A stretch of 64,000 nt of DNA, from contig NC_134507.1 in assembly GCF_027942865.1 (NCBI RefSeq), positions 34,897,711 through 34,961,710 of the forward strand. Direction: 5' to 3'. The translations under genes and the position numbers were made by a program. Below, piece by piece: positions 1 to 11,285 of this stretch (the stretch's first letter is position 1; the number at the start of each line of letters is the position of its first letter). This DNA is from Odontesthes bonariensis. Its lineage: Eukaryota > Chordata > Actinopteri > Atheriniformes > Atherinopsidae. Below the pieces are notes generated by a model. That model was not told the DNA's origin. It made no database searches and saw only the letters and a program-made list of their open reading frames with translations.

Positions 1-333
1 CTTGTATAGCCTATATTCTTTTTTTACACTTTGTTTTAGATTAGTCTATATTAATTATATATCATATTAATTATTCTATATTATACTGTATTTTAGATTT
101 ACAGAGATCATATGTGTGTGTTTGGAGCTTCTGGGGACTTGAATTTCCCTGAGGGAGTCATCCCAAGGGATAAATAAAGTTGAGTCATGGGGCAAATAAA
201 CGTGAAATATTTACTTTTTATTAAAAAAAAAATATATGGACTTCGTCTGTAGTGTGATAATTAGTTTACTACTTTGATGTTCATAATAACCTAAACATTT
301 GAGAATTAAGCAAGTTATGTCTTGAACGTTTGA
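1..333. other. Outer left flank, AT-rich, with a LINE-tail-like motif
   Basis: This sequence lies outside the left arm of the giant inverted repeat and has no counterpart beyond 56640. Around 140-178 it reads as a fish LINE 3' end (GAATTTCCCT, a gap, then GGGATAAATAAAGTTGA). That resembles the tail of the LINE ending at 59086 (GAATTTCCCGCAAGGGATTAATAAAG). No coding sequence was recognised. The LINE assignment rests on this short similarity only. Confidence 0.35.
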
Positions 334-366
334 ATGTTTCACCATCAACACAATTTTGGAAGTGGT

Positions 367-471
367 AAGATGGCGGCCATCTGCGGACGTTCCACTCCGT
401 TGCCCAGCAACGCGGACGAGACATCTAGCCATTCTATACTTATGAACATAGCAACAGAAAGCTACAAGCAG
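367..471 (+). promoter_or_regulatory. YY1-type site and 5' UTR exon of the left zinc-finger gene
   Basis: AAGATGGCGGCC at 367-378 fits the YY1 core (AANATGGCGGC) that commonly sits at or just inside vertebrate transcription starts. It is followed by GC- and CpG-rich sequence. AAGCAG/GTGAGT at 471/472 is a strong splice donor. The next acceptor that makes sense is TGTTGCAG at 1744. I infer a non-coding first exon of the zinc-finger gene running from about the YY1 site to 471. The start of transcription is not directly visible. Confidence 0.6.
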
Positions 472-1744
472 GTGAGTCCAGAAAAAGAATGAATTTAGCG
501 GTCAGACGTTAGCAGAAATGTCTTCAAAGTGCTCTGTGTCATTGGTTTGATTCCTGCTCCTGGACACGGGCAGTCAGAACATGCAGCAGAGAGCAAAAAG
601 TTCAAATACGGTAACCTAGCTGCTATTCACAGTTAGCACGTCCCGCTAATGCTAATGCTAACGATCGTTAACCGTTAACCGCCAAATAAGATGGAGCTTT
701 ATCCTTTTAGCTGTGTGTGAAACATACTTCTGGGCCCTTTTCTTCCTCTTTTTTAACCTTTTGGGGCAGTTTTTGACCATCCTGTCACATTTTCCACTTA
801 AGCTGCAGTTTTCTTGACTTCTTTCTGTAGTTTTTCTGAAATCTTTTGTGATTTAAAAAGTTTGATGATCAATGTAAAATATAGAATGGTTCTTTCCAGA
901 CTTATCTGAGTATCATTTGGCTTTTGGATAGAAGTGTGCAGCGATGTGTTTGATGTGTTTAACGTACACAATATGCCATATTTCATGATTAGATCTTAAA
1001 ATGACTTAATTATGGTCAATATAAATACTTTAATTACATGAAGAGTTTAAGTTGTGTGAAGAGGAGTCATAGCATTATTATAAAGACTTGTGGGTGATCC
1101 AGGAAAGTATCACAGGAGCAGTAGAAATCCAGTTCTCCTCAGTATCAGTGTCTGATTTCTCAGATTTACACTCAGAAGCCCATTAAAAGACAGTCTGGCT
1201 GTCCTCTTCAGAAGTGTCTCATGAAAGCTTCATTATTCACTTTCCTTTACATATCCAATATTTTCCTTTATCCACGAATCAACAAGGACTGAGCACATGA
1301 TGAAAAGGTTCTGGAAATGAGAACAGGTTTAGAAACGGAGAGAATCTGAACCTCAGTCTTTGGGATGATATTGGGACCCTTTCCTCAAACAGGATCATTG
1401 TCTTAATGTAGTAAAATGATTTAAGTTGATGGTGTTCCACTGACTCAGATGAGATTTATGGGATATTGCACACAGTGGGTGGCGGTCTACAGAGTTATTA
1501 TTACATTTTTTTCTGAATTTGATCAAAAAGCTACAAATATTTTGAACTGTGACCTTAGTGGGTCTTTAAAGAAGCATTTTACAGTTCACAGGGATTTAAA
1601 TAAAAAGCACAGTAATGAGTTTAATGGAATGTGACTGGATGGTTAAAAACTGCAGAAAGGTTATCAAGAGAAGAAGAAAAGTGGGTGTGGTTTAACACGC
1701 TGCACGCCACAGCTGGATCTTATCGTATGTGCTGACTGTTGCAG
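472..1744 (+). other. Inferred intron 1 of the left zinc-finger gene
   Basis: The stretch is bounded by the donor GTGAGT at 472 and the acceptor CTGTTGCAG ending at 1744. It is AT-rich with no recognisable gene. It contains the short CTAATGCTAATGCTAACG run near 648-662. At 807-816 (AGTTTTCTTG) it preserves the empty target site of the 533-bp element found at 55625-56157 in the right arm. Confidence 0.5.
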
Positions 1745-1767
1745 AGTCCATCAGTCGGAGAACCAGA

Positions 1768-1995
1768 ATGGAGCACCAGGAGCAGAACCAGGCGCTGAAG
1801 CAGGAGCTTAACCAGGAGCTGAAGCAGGAGCTGAAGCAGGAGCAGAACCAGGAGCTGAAGCAGGAGCTGAAGCAGGAGCTGAAGCAGGAGCAGAACCAGG
1901 AGCAGAACCAGGAGCAGTACCAGGAGCTGAACCAGGAGCTGAACCAGGAGCAGAACCAGGAGCTGAACCAGGAGCTGAAGCAGGAGCTGAACCCC
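1768..1995 (+). repeat. 12-bp tandem repeat coding for QELKQEQN units (left)
   Basis: Units of CAGGAGCTGAAG and CAGGAGCAGAAC alternate for about 19 copies and encode QELK, QEQN and QELN tetrapeptides. The run has few stops in any frame, so it throws off long shadow ORFs (SAPGSAP and WFCSWF) on the other strand. The right-arm copy at 54414-54659 has a different unit order and is longer, so the array has changed since duplication. The encoded stretch is charged and likely helical. A function is not evident. Confidence 0.85.
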
Positions 1996-4900
1996 TCCAC
2001 CAGGAAACGAGCCCGCTCATCCTCTGGGTCCACCGGGCCACAGGTCAGTGTGGAGGACGTTTTTATTTTATTTCTTATTTATTTGGTTAGGACACTCAGT
2101 GTTTCTCACAGATGTGAAGGCAATGTGTGGTGGTGGGCCACGGGGGGGTTTAGAAATAAAAATTCTTCAAAATAATTCCTTTGTTAATAATTGGTCACAC
2201 AGAACTTTATTGTATTAATATTCACATCTTCATTGTAAACAAATGAATAACATAGCTAATTACACAGGTGGGACTGTTCAGCTGTTTCAGACTGATACCT
2301 CCGGTTCAGGCTGCTCCTCATCCTCAACACGCACGTCTCTTTTTCAATCGCGGAAAATATTTTTCAATACTCATCTGGATTGAAGCAGCAAACATTCAGT
2401 GTAAGAGTTTAAAAAACCTACTTTATTTGATTCACAGCTGCTAGAGTTTTGACCTCGACAACCCAACTACATTTTTTTTTTTTTTACGGCAAACTTGCGA
2501 CTAGTTAACTTTATAAAGAAGGCGTAATCACTTGTTTGCTATGGGTCGGGTCGGGACATCCCAACATTGTATTAAAAATATAAAATATTTTTATAGGACT
2601 TTTTAATGTGTGATTTTATAAAGGACGGTGCACGTAATACCAACCTTTGGTGAATTTCGCCAGCCGTCTTCTTTCGGTTGAGCTAATCTAACGCGACGCT
2701 GAAGCTAGCGATGCTTCCAGGGATGATCTCGCTGATGGAGACACACGCGGTGAGCACGGAGGGGAGGGGCTGTGTGTGTGTGTGTGTGTAGGCTATGTGA
2801 GAGAGACGCATGACTGACAGAGACGGAGGGAGAGCAGGGAAAGGAAATGCAGCTTAACGAATACGAGTATTTTTTAAATAGCATTAAAAAAAATAATAAT
2901 AACAAAACGCAATATGTGGCGGACAGTGTTGAATCTGTGGCGCACCTCCACAAATTAGTCTATGTGTGGGAAACACTGACACTGCACATTAATCAACATA
3001 TCAGCAAGGCATGTAAATATGCCGGAGTTAGCACAGTTGCTAAATTTCATCCGTTGTCCTCAGGCAGGTATCATAAAAACATACAGACAATACACCATGA
3101 CAAAAAACTAAAGAACAAACAAACAGAAAATATTTAGAAAGATTCACATCAAAGTTAAGAGTCCGTACACAAAAGAGAAAAGACGCAGAGGTGACCCATG
3201 AGAGCAGCTCTGGCTGTTTTCAACCACTGTTTAAGGGTCTTTTTAAAGGTGGTGGAATTGTCCCAGTTTCTAACACGAGTTGGCAGTGTGTTCCAGCACT
3301 GTTCCTCTGATGGACTCCACCACTTGGCCAAACTTAGTCCTGCATCATTGCACATCAGTCTCCTCTAGTGCTCTGGGGTTTACTCTAGAGGATTCTGTCT
3401 TTATGAAATCCTGTAATAGTGGAGGGGCTAATCCTTTGGAAACCTGAAAGATGAGACAGACATCCAAAAACAGCTGATAGCTATCAAAGTCCAAGATTTT
3501 GCACTCTGATGTATGTGACCATGTTGTATAACAGCAGGAAATACGAGGAAGTATCACTGCATGCGTAGAAGTCTTCGCTGACTCCATAGTCAGGAAGGGT
3601 CTCGCATGTTTGAAATTTGATAAGTTAAATTTAATTGTATTTGTGACTTTTTTAACGTGTTGCTTAAAATTAAGATTAGAATCAAAGATTACCCCGAGGT
3701 ACTTAAAGTGTTGAACCACATCAAGTAGGTTAAGTGTAAAGAATGTCATGTATTACCACCACTGTTACTTTTATTCCTTTAAACCAGCGGCCATCAACCT
3801 TTTTCAGCCCAACCTCTACATGGTGTTTAAGTGAACAACTTGGACAAGACTCTGGTTCCTTCCATCATTTAGAAATGTTGTAGCTCAAGTTCCTTTTCAG
3901 TTTCATCCTTTTCAGAGTTTACTGCTTAAAAAGCTGAACGTGTGCAGAACACATCAGAGCACAGTGCTGATAGCTGAGGGCACTTATAAACGCACCCTCA
4001 GCGTTCACGTTTGATCTGTGATATTGAGACCTGTGTGGCTCGGCCTGTCCAGGTCCAGTTAGAACAGTGGTTCCCAACCTTTTTTCTCCCAGGCCCCCCT
4101 AATTCACTTCTGATGCAGTGTTTCCCATACATTGAGGAAACTATGGCGGCCCGCCATAGTTTCCATTTGGCCGCCATAGTTTGGCCGCCAATCGTTTGAA
4201 ACACAGCGATTTTTTTTTTTTTTTTTTTTTTTGAAACAGCGATTTCCACGAAAACCAACCAATATGACTATACAACAGGTGAATTAGTAATTAAACATGT
4301 CCTAAAGTGTGCAATGTAAGAGTTTCGAAGTTTAGTGGCAAAAAAGGTTTATGTGTTATTAGTCGCTGTCGGGGAGATTGACACACGTTATAGATTAGTG
4401 GGTGCGCGTGCATAAAGGTCAGCTGTAATCATCGTGATTTCGTTGACAAACATATTTTTTTGCCCTATTTATATTCTGAGAAATAATGTGACATTTGAGC
4501 AATGACGAGTACACCAGTATGTTGTCCGGTATGTTGCTTAAAAAAATAGTAAGCTCAATAGTTTCTGTTTAAAATAAGGTGTTTCATCCGTCCCGCATGT
4601 GTGGTTCAACCGTCCCGACTAGGCGGAGCGGGGTGAAGTTGGTTTTATATTTGACATTCGCCTATTTTCCGGCTTTGTAATTGTAATAGCGTCACGAAAA
4701 CCGCACCAATTAGCCTCAGGATGGTATTAATATTTACAGAAAACTAAGACTAACATACCACAGGCTTTATCAACTCACCAAAGTAAGCCTGAAAGATCAG
4801 AGTAACCGCGCCGAATATACTTCTAAGTGAACTACGGCAGCCGGAGCGCTTAGGGACCGTCGCAAAAGTGCAACGCCTTTATTTGTTCTCACTGGATATT

Positions 4901-5501
4901 CAACCAATGAACACCAAACCAATTCGGATGGGTTTGTCAACTCACTATAAAGCTTTCACAGTCTTTTAGTTTCCAGAAAAATCATTTTAGGTAGAACATT
5001 TACTCAGTGTGCATAGTTAATTCCATTTTAGACTTTTATTTTGTAATAGCTCTCTTGTTTTTAAAGATATCAACACCAAACCACTTCTGATGTGTTCCTG
5101 AACTCATTGTGTACTTCCCACACCCTTTGTTATCAAGGAAAACCTTTTCAAGTTTCTCAAAAAGGCATAAGTCCTCACTGTATATGATCCATTCATATTT
5201 TTCATGAAGTTTAGTTTTAACCTGTAAATATTTTCTATTACAATTGTTTTAATGACAAGATGAGGTTTCCTCATAAGCCCACAAGGGTTTCTGACATCTC
5301 CAGCACACATTCCTTTTTTTTAATTTGGTGTGTTTTATTGTGTATTTTTTTTTTATTTGAATGAATGTGTGCAAATCAATCAAATAAAATAAAATCTGCA
5401 GTCGCACAAATGTACGCCGCACAAATTCACGCCGTGTGGATTTACCCCCCCCCCCCATAGTTTTCAAAAATTCCGTGGGAAACACTGTGATGGAATTCGC
5501 G

Positions 5502-5534
<33 letters not shown>

Positions 5535-8500
5535 AAAAAAAGCTATTAAAGGAAAATCATATATTTCTATTTTTGAACACATTTTATTTAACAAATTTTT
5601 GAACACATTTTATTTAACAAATTTTTGAACACATTTTTTTTCATATCTTACAGTGCATGGCATTAATAGGCCTACATTCATTAATGAGAACCTTGGGCTT
5701 GCACAGCCACAGCCAGGGCTGGAATATCAGGAGTGATTTGAGTGACAGCCAGTCTAAAGTCATTGTGCACCTCCAGTCTGTTGCGCGCTTTAGTTTTGAT
5801 TGCGACAAGAGCACTGAAGGCCGTGTCTGAAAGATATGTGGTACTGAACGGGAGTATGATCCTTGTTGTGGCATGTAGTGTGAGTCTTGGAGCAATGCTG
5901 GGTGCCTTCACAATCCAAAACTTTTTAAATCCGTGTTCCTTGAATGAAATAAATAAAGAATGAATTGAATTTTGCTTTAATATGTCCAACACCCCAAGTA
6001 GCGCGAGCACAGAGGCTTATTAGACATCGCAAGTGATACAATATTAAATGCAATACCGTGGGCCTACCTGGAAATATCTCTTTGACAGAGAGTTGGCCTG
6101 GATGTCGGTGAGCTCGTCTTCACAATCAAGGTATTGCACATCCTCGACTTTTGCAATAAAGGGATCCAACACCCACGATTCCTTCGATACGTATTCATCT
6201 GTGTCGGCAAACCGTGATTTAATCTCCTCTTGCAATGCGTTCATGTGTCTGGTAAACTCACGACGGACAGATACAGGGATCGTTTCAGGATCATTTCTGC
6301 ATTGTTTCAGCAGTAGTGGGAACTGTTGTAGCTCTCCCCTTTCCATCTTCCCGACCCTATACTCAAGTTTACGCACGAATGCGTCAAGCGCCTCTTTACA
6401 TCCCATGATGTTGGACTCCGCGCCTTGGAGACGCTTGTTCGTTTCATTGTACAGACTGAAGATGTCGGCTAGGTATGCAGTTTTAACCCAGAATGACTCA
6501 GTTATCTTCTCTGACAGTGAGGGGCTGTGAGTTTTGAGAAATTCACCTACTTTTTCACCCAATTCCACAAAACGCGCCAGCACTCGGCCCCGTGAGAGCC
6601 AGCGCACGTCTGTGTGCAGGAGGAGTGTTTGGTGCGCTTCATCTTCGCATAAATCTGCGAACAGACGCTGTCTGGTGGCGCGACCTTTGATGAAATTCAC
6701 GACTTTAACTACAGTCGCGAGTGTTTCACTGAGGTCGTCAGACAGTTTTTTGCTGGCCAGTGCCTGGCGGTGTATCATACAGTGAAATATTATACAGTGT
6801 GGGGCCTTTTCTTTCAAGCGACTGTTAAAGCCCTTGTTTTTACCCATCATCGAGGCAGCGCCATCTGAACAACATGCAACTAGATTCACATAAGGAAGCT
6901 TTTGGGACGAGAAGTAAGAATCCACTGCTGTAAAAATATCCTCACCCCTGGTAGTGGTGGTAAGGTTGACAGACATAAGAATGTCCTGCTTCAGATCTTC
7001 CCCCTCAATAAATTGTACATAAACAATGAGCACAGCCTCGTTTGCTACAGTTGTAGTTTCATCAAGCTGTATGGCGAACTGCCCCTTTCTAAGCTTTTCT
7101 ACCAGCTGTTGCTCGCAGTTATTTGCCATCTTATCGATTCGGTCCTTCACTGTGTTATTCGAGAGTGGCACAGTTTTTAGTTTCTCTGCCACCTGTGGGC
7201 CACACAGTTTCTCAACTAATTTAATGCAAGCTGGTTTGATGAGCTGTTCGCCAATGCTGTGAGGTTTTTTTGCTTGAGCGAACACTCAAAAGAGGCTTCA
7301 GTAGCCTTCTGCATATCACTGCCAGCCCTATTAAACGCAGCTCTGATATCCATTGGCTTGTTTTCCTTAAGAAGCTGTTCTTTCCTTAGAAAAAAACTAC
7401 GATCATTCCCAACCGTTTCAGGATGCTTTGTCGTCTGGTGCCGCTTCATTTTGCTGGGTTTCATGCTATCATTAGCTAACCTTTCACCGCATATCACGCA
7501 CTCCGGTCGGTTGTCTGTTCCCAGGGTAAACCCCATCATAATATAGCTCTCATTGTAGGTCCTTATTTTCTTTTTCACCCCAGCTGTGCTGTCGGTGTCA
7601 TTTTTGCGTTTGTCAGCCATAGTTTCAAAAGTATGTCATTTCTTTTACTAACATTAACTTAACGTTAACTGTGCGGGAACAAGTGTGGGTGGGCTCAGTC
7701 AGTATTCGAACGTTCTAACTACGGAGGCTGATACAGATAAAAAAATAGTTAAGGTTTTCGTAGCTATTATGATTTGCTTTGATGGGACTGGATTATACAA
7801 AACGACGTCATGTGTAATACATCGTTTATTAGAGGCTGTGAGATGCAAAACAGGCTTTACGATCTCGAATGATTTGAACCATCGGCAGATAATAGATATG
7901 AGCGTATCATTACACAATCCGGCCGTTTAAATGTCTCTAACCCGAAGAGGTCTCGCGCACCCCCTGACCTCTCTGGCGCGCCCCCAGGGGGGGCGCGCAC
8001 CCCAGGTTGGGAATCGCTGAGTTAGAATATGTTGGTTAGCTTAGATAAATCTTTTGTGTGAACTTCAAAAGGATCTAAGTCTTCTTCCTCTCTGTCATTG
8101 CAGAAACATGGAGCCCAAGAGGGATCCAGATGGCACTGCTGTAAGGACTGTGGGAAAGTTATCAAACGATCAAATCTGAGGTATCATCGGAGGCTTCATA
8201 TTGGAAAGAAGCCATTCAGCTGTGGTCAGTGTGGGGCAGCTTTCACTGCATTAGCTAATCTAAAGACACACCAACGTATTCACTCAGGAGAGAAGCCTTA
8301 CAGCTGCGGTCAGTGTGGGGCAGCTTTCACTAGATTAGGTAGTCTAAAGAGACACCAACGTATACACACAGGAGAGAAGCCTTTCAGCTGTGACCAGTGT
8401 GGGGCAGCTTTCACTCAATTATCTACTCTAAAGAAACACCAACGTATACACACAGGAGAGAAGCCGTTCAGCTGTGGTCAGTGTGGGGCAGCTTTCACTC

Positions 8501-9138
8501 AATTATCTACTCTAAAGAAACACCAACGTATACACACAGGAGAGAAGCCGTTCAGCTGTGGTCAGTGTGGGGCAGCTTTCACTGGATTAGGTAATCTAAA
8601 GAGACACCAACGTATACACTCAGGAGAGAAGCCATACAGCTGTGACCAGTGTGGGGCAGCTTTCACTAGATTAGGTAATCTAACGACACACCAACATATT
8701 CACACAGGAGAGAAACCTTTCATCTGTGGTCAGTGTGGGGCAGCTTTCACTGGATTAGGTCGTCTAAAGACACACCAACGTATACACACAGGAGAGAAGC
8801 CTTTCAGCTGTGGTCAGTGTGGGGCAGCTTTCACTCAATTAGCTAATCTAAAGACACACCAACGTATACACACAGGAGAGAAGCCGTTCAGCTGTGGTCA
8901 GTGTGGGGCAGCTTTCACTAGATTAGGTAATCTAAAGAGACACCAACGTATACACACAGGAGAGAAACCTTTCAACTGTGGTCAGTGTGGGGCAGCTTTC
9001 ACTGGATTAGGTAGTCTAAAGAGACACCAACGTATTCACACAGGAGAGAAACCTTTCAACTGTGGTCAGTGTGGGGCAGCTTTCACTGGATTAGGTAATC
9101 TAAAGAGACACCAACGTAGTCACACTGCAGAGAAATGA
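1768..9138 (+). CDS. C2H2 zinc-finger protein, 12 fingers (left copy, two coding exons)
   Basis: Coding exon 2 (1745-2043) starts at ATG 1768 and ends ...GSTGPQ/gtcagt. The finger exon runs from 8104 (after TCATTGCAG) to TGA 9136-9138. Both junctions are phase 0, giving ...STGPQ|KHGAQEGSRWHCC. The first part is a low-complexity Q/E/L/K/N stretch ending in a basic, serine-rich KRARSSSGS. The second has one divergent finger (CCKDCGKVIKRSNLRYHRRLH) and then 11 near-identical fingers of the form CGQCGAAFTxLxxLKxHQRIH joined by TGEKP or SGEKP linkers. A nuclear DNA-binding factor is the expected role. Fingers differ mainly at helix positions -1, 2, 3 and 6 (A, R, Q or G; A, G or S; N, S, T or R; T, K or R). 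No KRAB, SCAN or BTB domain was seen. The 6-kb intron holds hAT elements in antisense. The target is unknown. Confidence 0.85.
2097..2978 (+). mobile_element. Non-autonomous hAT (MITE), 882 bp, 5-bp target duplication
   Basis: The terminal repeats are CAGTGTTTCTCACAGATGTG on the left and the complement of CAGTGTTTCCCACACATAG on the right. They are flanked by ACACT at 2092-2096 and 2979-2983. CAGTG ends fit hAT elements, and 5-bp duplications fit a hAT subgroup. A (TG)n run lies at 2769-2788. No transposase is visible. The matching copy at 53430-54306 has the same duplication, so the insertion predates the inverted duplication. It is inserted into LINE 3' sequence that continues at 2984. Confidence 0.75.
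3155..3749 (-). mobile_element. LINE 3' fragment with RT C-terminal coding (CR1/L2/Rex-like)
   Basis: On the minus strand, two adjoining frames read FKYLGVIFDSNLNFKQHVKK (past the RT active site) and further on LSLAKWWSPSEEQCWNTLP. Both are typical of the C-terminal part of fish CR1/L2/Rex-group LINE proteins, where the FKYLGV thumb motif follows the FADD box. The YADD/FADD box itself and everything upstream are missing. The frames are offset near 3350, so the fragment is dead. Sequence from 2984 to about 3150 looks like its 3' UTR. The same fragment is at 52671-53254. Confidence 0.65.
4116..5487. mobile_element. Nested non-autonomous hAT, 1372 bp, TGATG duplication (left)
   Basis: It begins CAGTGTTTCCCATACATTG and ends with the complement of CAGTGTTTCCCACGGAATTT. 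It is flanked by TGATG at 4111-4115 and 5488-5492. The ends belong to the same CAGTGTTTCCCA family as the 882-bp MITE at 2097. Near its left end it holds a short palindrome (AAACTATGGCGGCC with its complement) and an A/T-rich homopolymer around 4210. No transposase was found. Just outside, at about 5503-5532, lies a long poly-C run. The same nested insertion is present at 45316-46708. Confidence 0.78.
5681..7620 (-). pseudogene. BED-finger hAT transposase (ZBED5/SCAND3-like), left copy
   Basis: The N-terminus (7620 downward) has a BED-type finger, CVICGERLANDSMKPSKMKR with H...H in RHQTTKHP. The catalytic core follows: LDETTTVANEA, CCSDGAASMMG, FHCMIHRQAL and HTDVRWLSRGRV. The hATC dimerisation region is LPFSTTYLSDTAFSALVAIK. 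A 129-nt phase-0 intron is predicted at 5939-6067: TTTCCAG/GTAGGC joins TTCATTCAAG/GAACAC, linking ...KRYFQ to EHGFKKFW. One frameshift lies in the A-run near 7268, where 7 A are present and 8 would keep the frame. Both arms share it, so it is older than the duplication. The protein would cut and join hAT ends. This copy cannot make it as written. Confidence 0.85.
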
Positions 9139-11285
9139 TTGGCTTAAATCAACAACAATTTTTACGGCAGATAAGCAAACATTCACCTGAGAGCAGCAAG
9201 AGGAACTACCAATCAGAAGCCATGCATTTGTTCAGATTAAAAATCTTATGTATCCTCTGTATTTTATTGTTCTGCATTTCATTAAAGGTCAGATGTTAAC
9301 TTTTCTCATGCTTTTCCTGTTCTTGCTACACAGATATTTTTGAAGAAAATGTGTGTTTGGTTACGAGGGAAAGTTGACCCTTATCATCTTCCCCAAAGAC
9401 CCAGAAATCTTTAACGCAGTCTGAAAAAGGTTTGGAGTTGTTCCCTGTACTTCCCAGACAGCTGTATGATGCTAATGACTGAAGCTGAAAGTTAAGGCTG
9501 TTCCAACACTAAAAGGGCACGAGGCCCAACTTCAAGCTGTGAAACTCTTTCAAATGTCTGTTGTGTTGGACTCAGACGTGTGAACGGATTTTAGTCCAAA
9601 CGTCATGGCTGCACTGAGGGAAAAGGCAGCTAAGCAGGCTAACGGTACTTTGAATTGAACCGTTTAACACGAGAAAACTGAACTGATTTGTTTGTTGCTT
9701 CTACAACTGCTCAGTTACTCACACAATCAGGTACTGAGCGGATTTACCAAACAGACATTCTGCTGTAATCTCAGATGCTCTCAGTCGCGCTGCTCACATT
9801 GTTTTAGTCCACAACTCTTCTTCTTCTTCTTCTTGTTCTGCCCCGACGGCTACACAACTTACCCAGAACACCCGGTGGCAGAGTGTGCACACGACACCCT
9901 TATACTTTATTGGATTGTATCTACAAACTCAAACGCTGATGATTTAAACCTGCTTCAGGCTGGGAGAATCTCACTGACAAATCCCACTTTGGCCTAAAGA
10001 TGTGATCAACAGTGATTTTTGTGTGTTAGCGACTGGCGCTACGGTCTTGGCTGAACAGGAAGTAGCCACCAGAAATGCAAGACAGTCGCTGTAGCGACTG
10101 AATGTTACGCAGGACTGTCTTCCTGTATGCAGATGGTCATCAGTGAAGTCACCTCCCCCGAATGAACCCCGTCATGTTGTGTATATGTGGCGAAACATGG
10201 CGAGCCAGCTGGGGGGCTGTTAGCGGGACAGAGACAGTCCCTCAGTCAGAGACGAACCTCAGAAGTTAAACCCAGTTTTTAACTGAGCTGACTCACAGTG
10301 GAAGTCACACGTTAGATCTGGTTCTCAGTGAGTGTTTCCTGTTGAGATCCAGTCGTGTCTGATCAGTGCTGCAGTTTCTTGTTTTGCATTAGTCTCTCCT
10401 CTTACTCAGACTACACCTGAAACTAATCAAAATCAGGAAGCAGCAAGAAGAATTGTCTCATCAGCCAATTCAAATAAGTAAAAACAAGTGCTTGAAAAAG
10501 GCAAATGAATGAAGGGACGTAAAAATGAGGAAAATACCCTCAGTCCCCAGAAGTCTTTCTGGGGTTCCTGCTCCCAAAGCACACTGAGTGCTGCTTCTGT
10601 GCTTCAGTGTTTTTCAGTAGGTTGTGTTCACTTTTTCCACCTCCATAATGATCTGTAAAACTGAAGGTTGTTGAAGAACACAGTGCTGGATCCAAACAAT
10701 AGTGTAATGTTCCAATCTGACCTCCTGGTGGCAGTGTCGTTTCACTGGGGATTTCTCATTGATTATTTTAAAAGCAGGAATCAACGTCAGATATTCATAA
10801 TCTGAAGGGGATGAACTCCTGTGCTTCTGCAGAATACCTGAGTTTCCTCCAGTGCGACCACGAAGTTAGTGTTTTTCGCCATATATATTTATATTTACAC
10901 TAACTTATAGATTTAATCTGCTGTAACTCCTGGTTAAATGGAGGTTTTCCTCTTTAGTTAAAAAAATAAAATAATAAACTCATATGTCAGCTTTAGTTAT
11001 TTATAAATGTTGATTGATGATACAAATTGGATGGAAGCTTTTGGCTCCGGATGAAATGTTTTGGGTTCAGGTGGAACCGAACCAGGTCAGCACCATTATT
11101 CCAGAATTCTTTGCATCTTCTTCAGATTTTCTCTGTGAAAACAGAAACTTCTAAAACTTGTTTCTGAGCTGGTGTGGATGCTGCTGGAAGGACTTCTGCT
11201 GGTCACTCTGGTAGTTTTTCACATCTGTTATGATGCGTAACCGTAGCAACGGGAAAGTTGTTCACCTGTTGGTGCAGCTAACTGA
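9139..11285. other. Zinc-finger 3' UTR and unassigned sequence (left)
   Basis: Just after the stop, ATTAAA at about 9279-9284 is a plausible polyadenylation signal for the zinc-finger gene. The rest shows no convincing coding sequence. A (TTC)n run lies near 9818-9835, and GCGACTG-type inverted motifs lie near 10028-10105. The block is fully matched by 39600-41745 in the right arm. Confidence 0.5.

Larger units (their letters stand above)
4065..8019 (-). mobile_element. hAT transposon with BED-finger transposase (left copy)
   Basis: The ends read CAGTGGTTCCCAACC on the left and the complement of CAGCGATTCCCAACCTGGGG on the right. They are flanked by a perfect 8-bp duplication, AGTTAGAA, at 4057-4064 and 8020-8027. 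This matches the Charlie/Buster-type hAT pattern. The element carries a minus-strand transposase (5681-7620) and is split near its 3' end by a nested MITE (4116-5487). It lies in intron 2 of the zinc-finger gene. The right-arm copy (42781-46759) has the same duplication, so the insertion predates the palindrome. Confidence 0.88.

Noticed and set aside
1692-2041. Minus-strand frames with WFSSWF or APGSAP repeats
   Set aside because: They are shadows of the 12-bp coding repeat on the plus strand. The same occurs at 54313-54798 in the right arm.
2705-2953. Minus-strand frame with LHTHTHTAPPLRAHR
   Set aside because: It is produced by a (TG)n microsatellite within the 882-bp MITE.
8397-8594. Frame MWGSFHSIIYSKETPTYTHR inside the finger exon
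   Set aside because: It is an alternative-frame shadow of the repeated zinc fingers.
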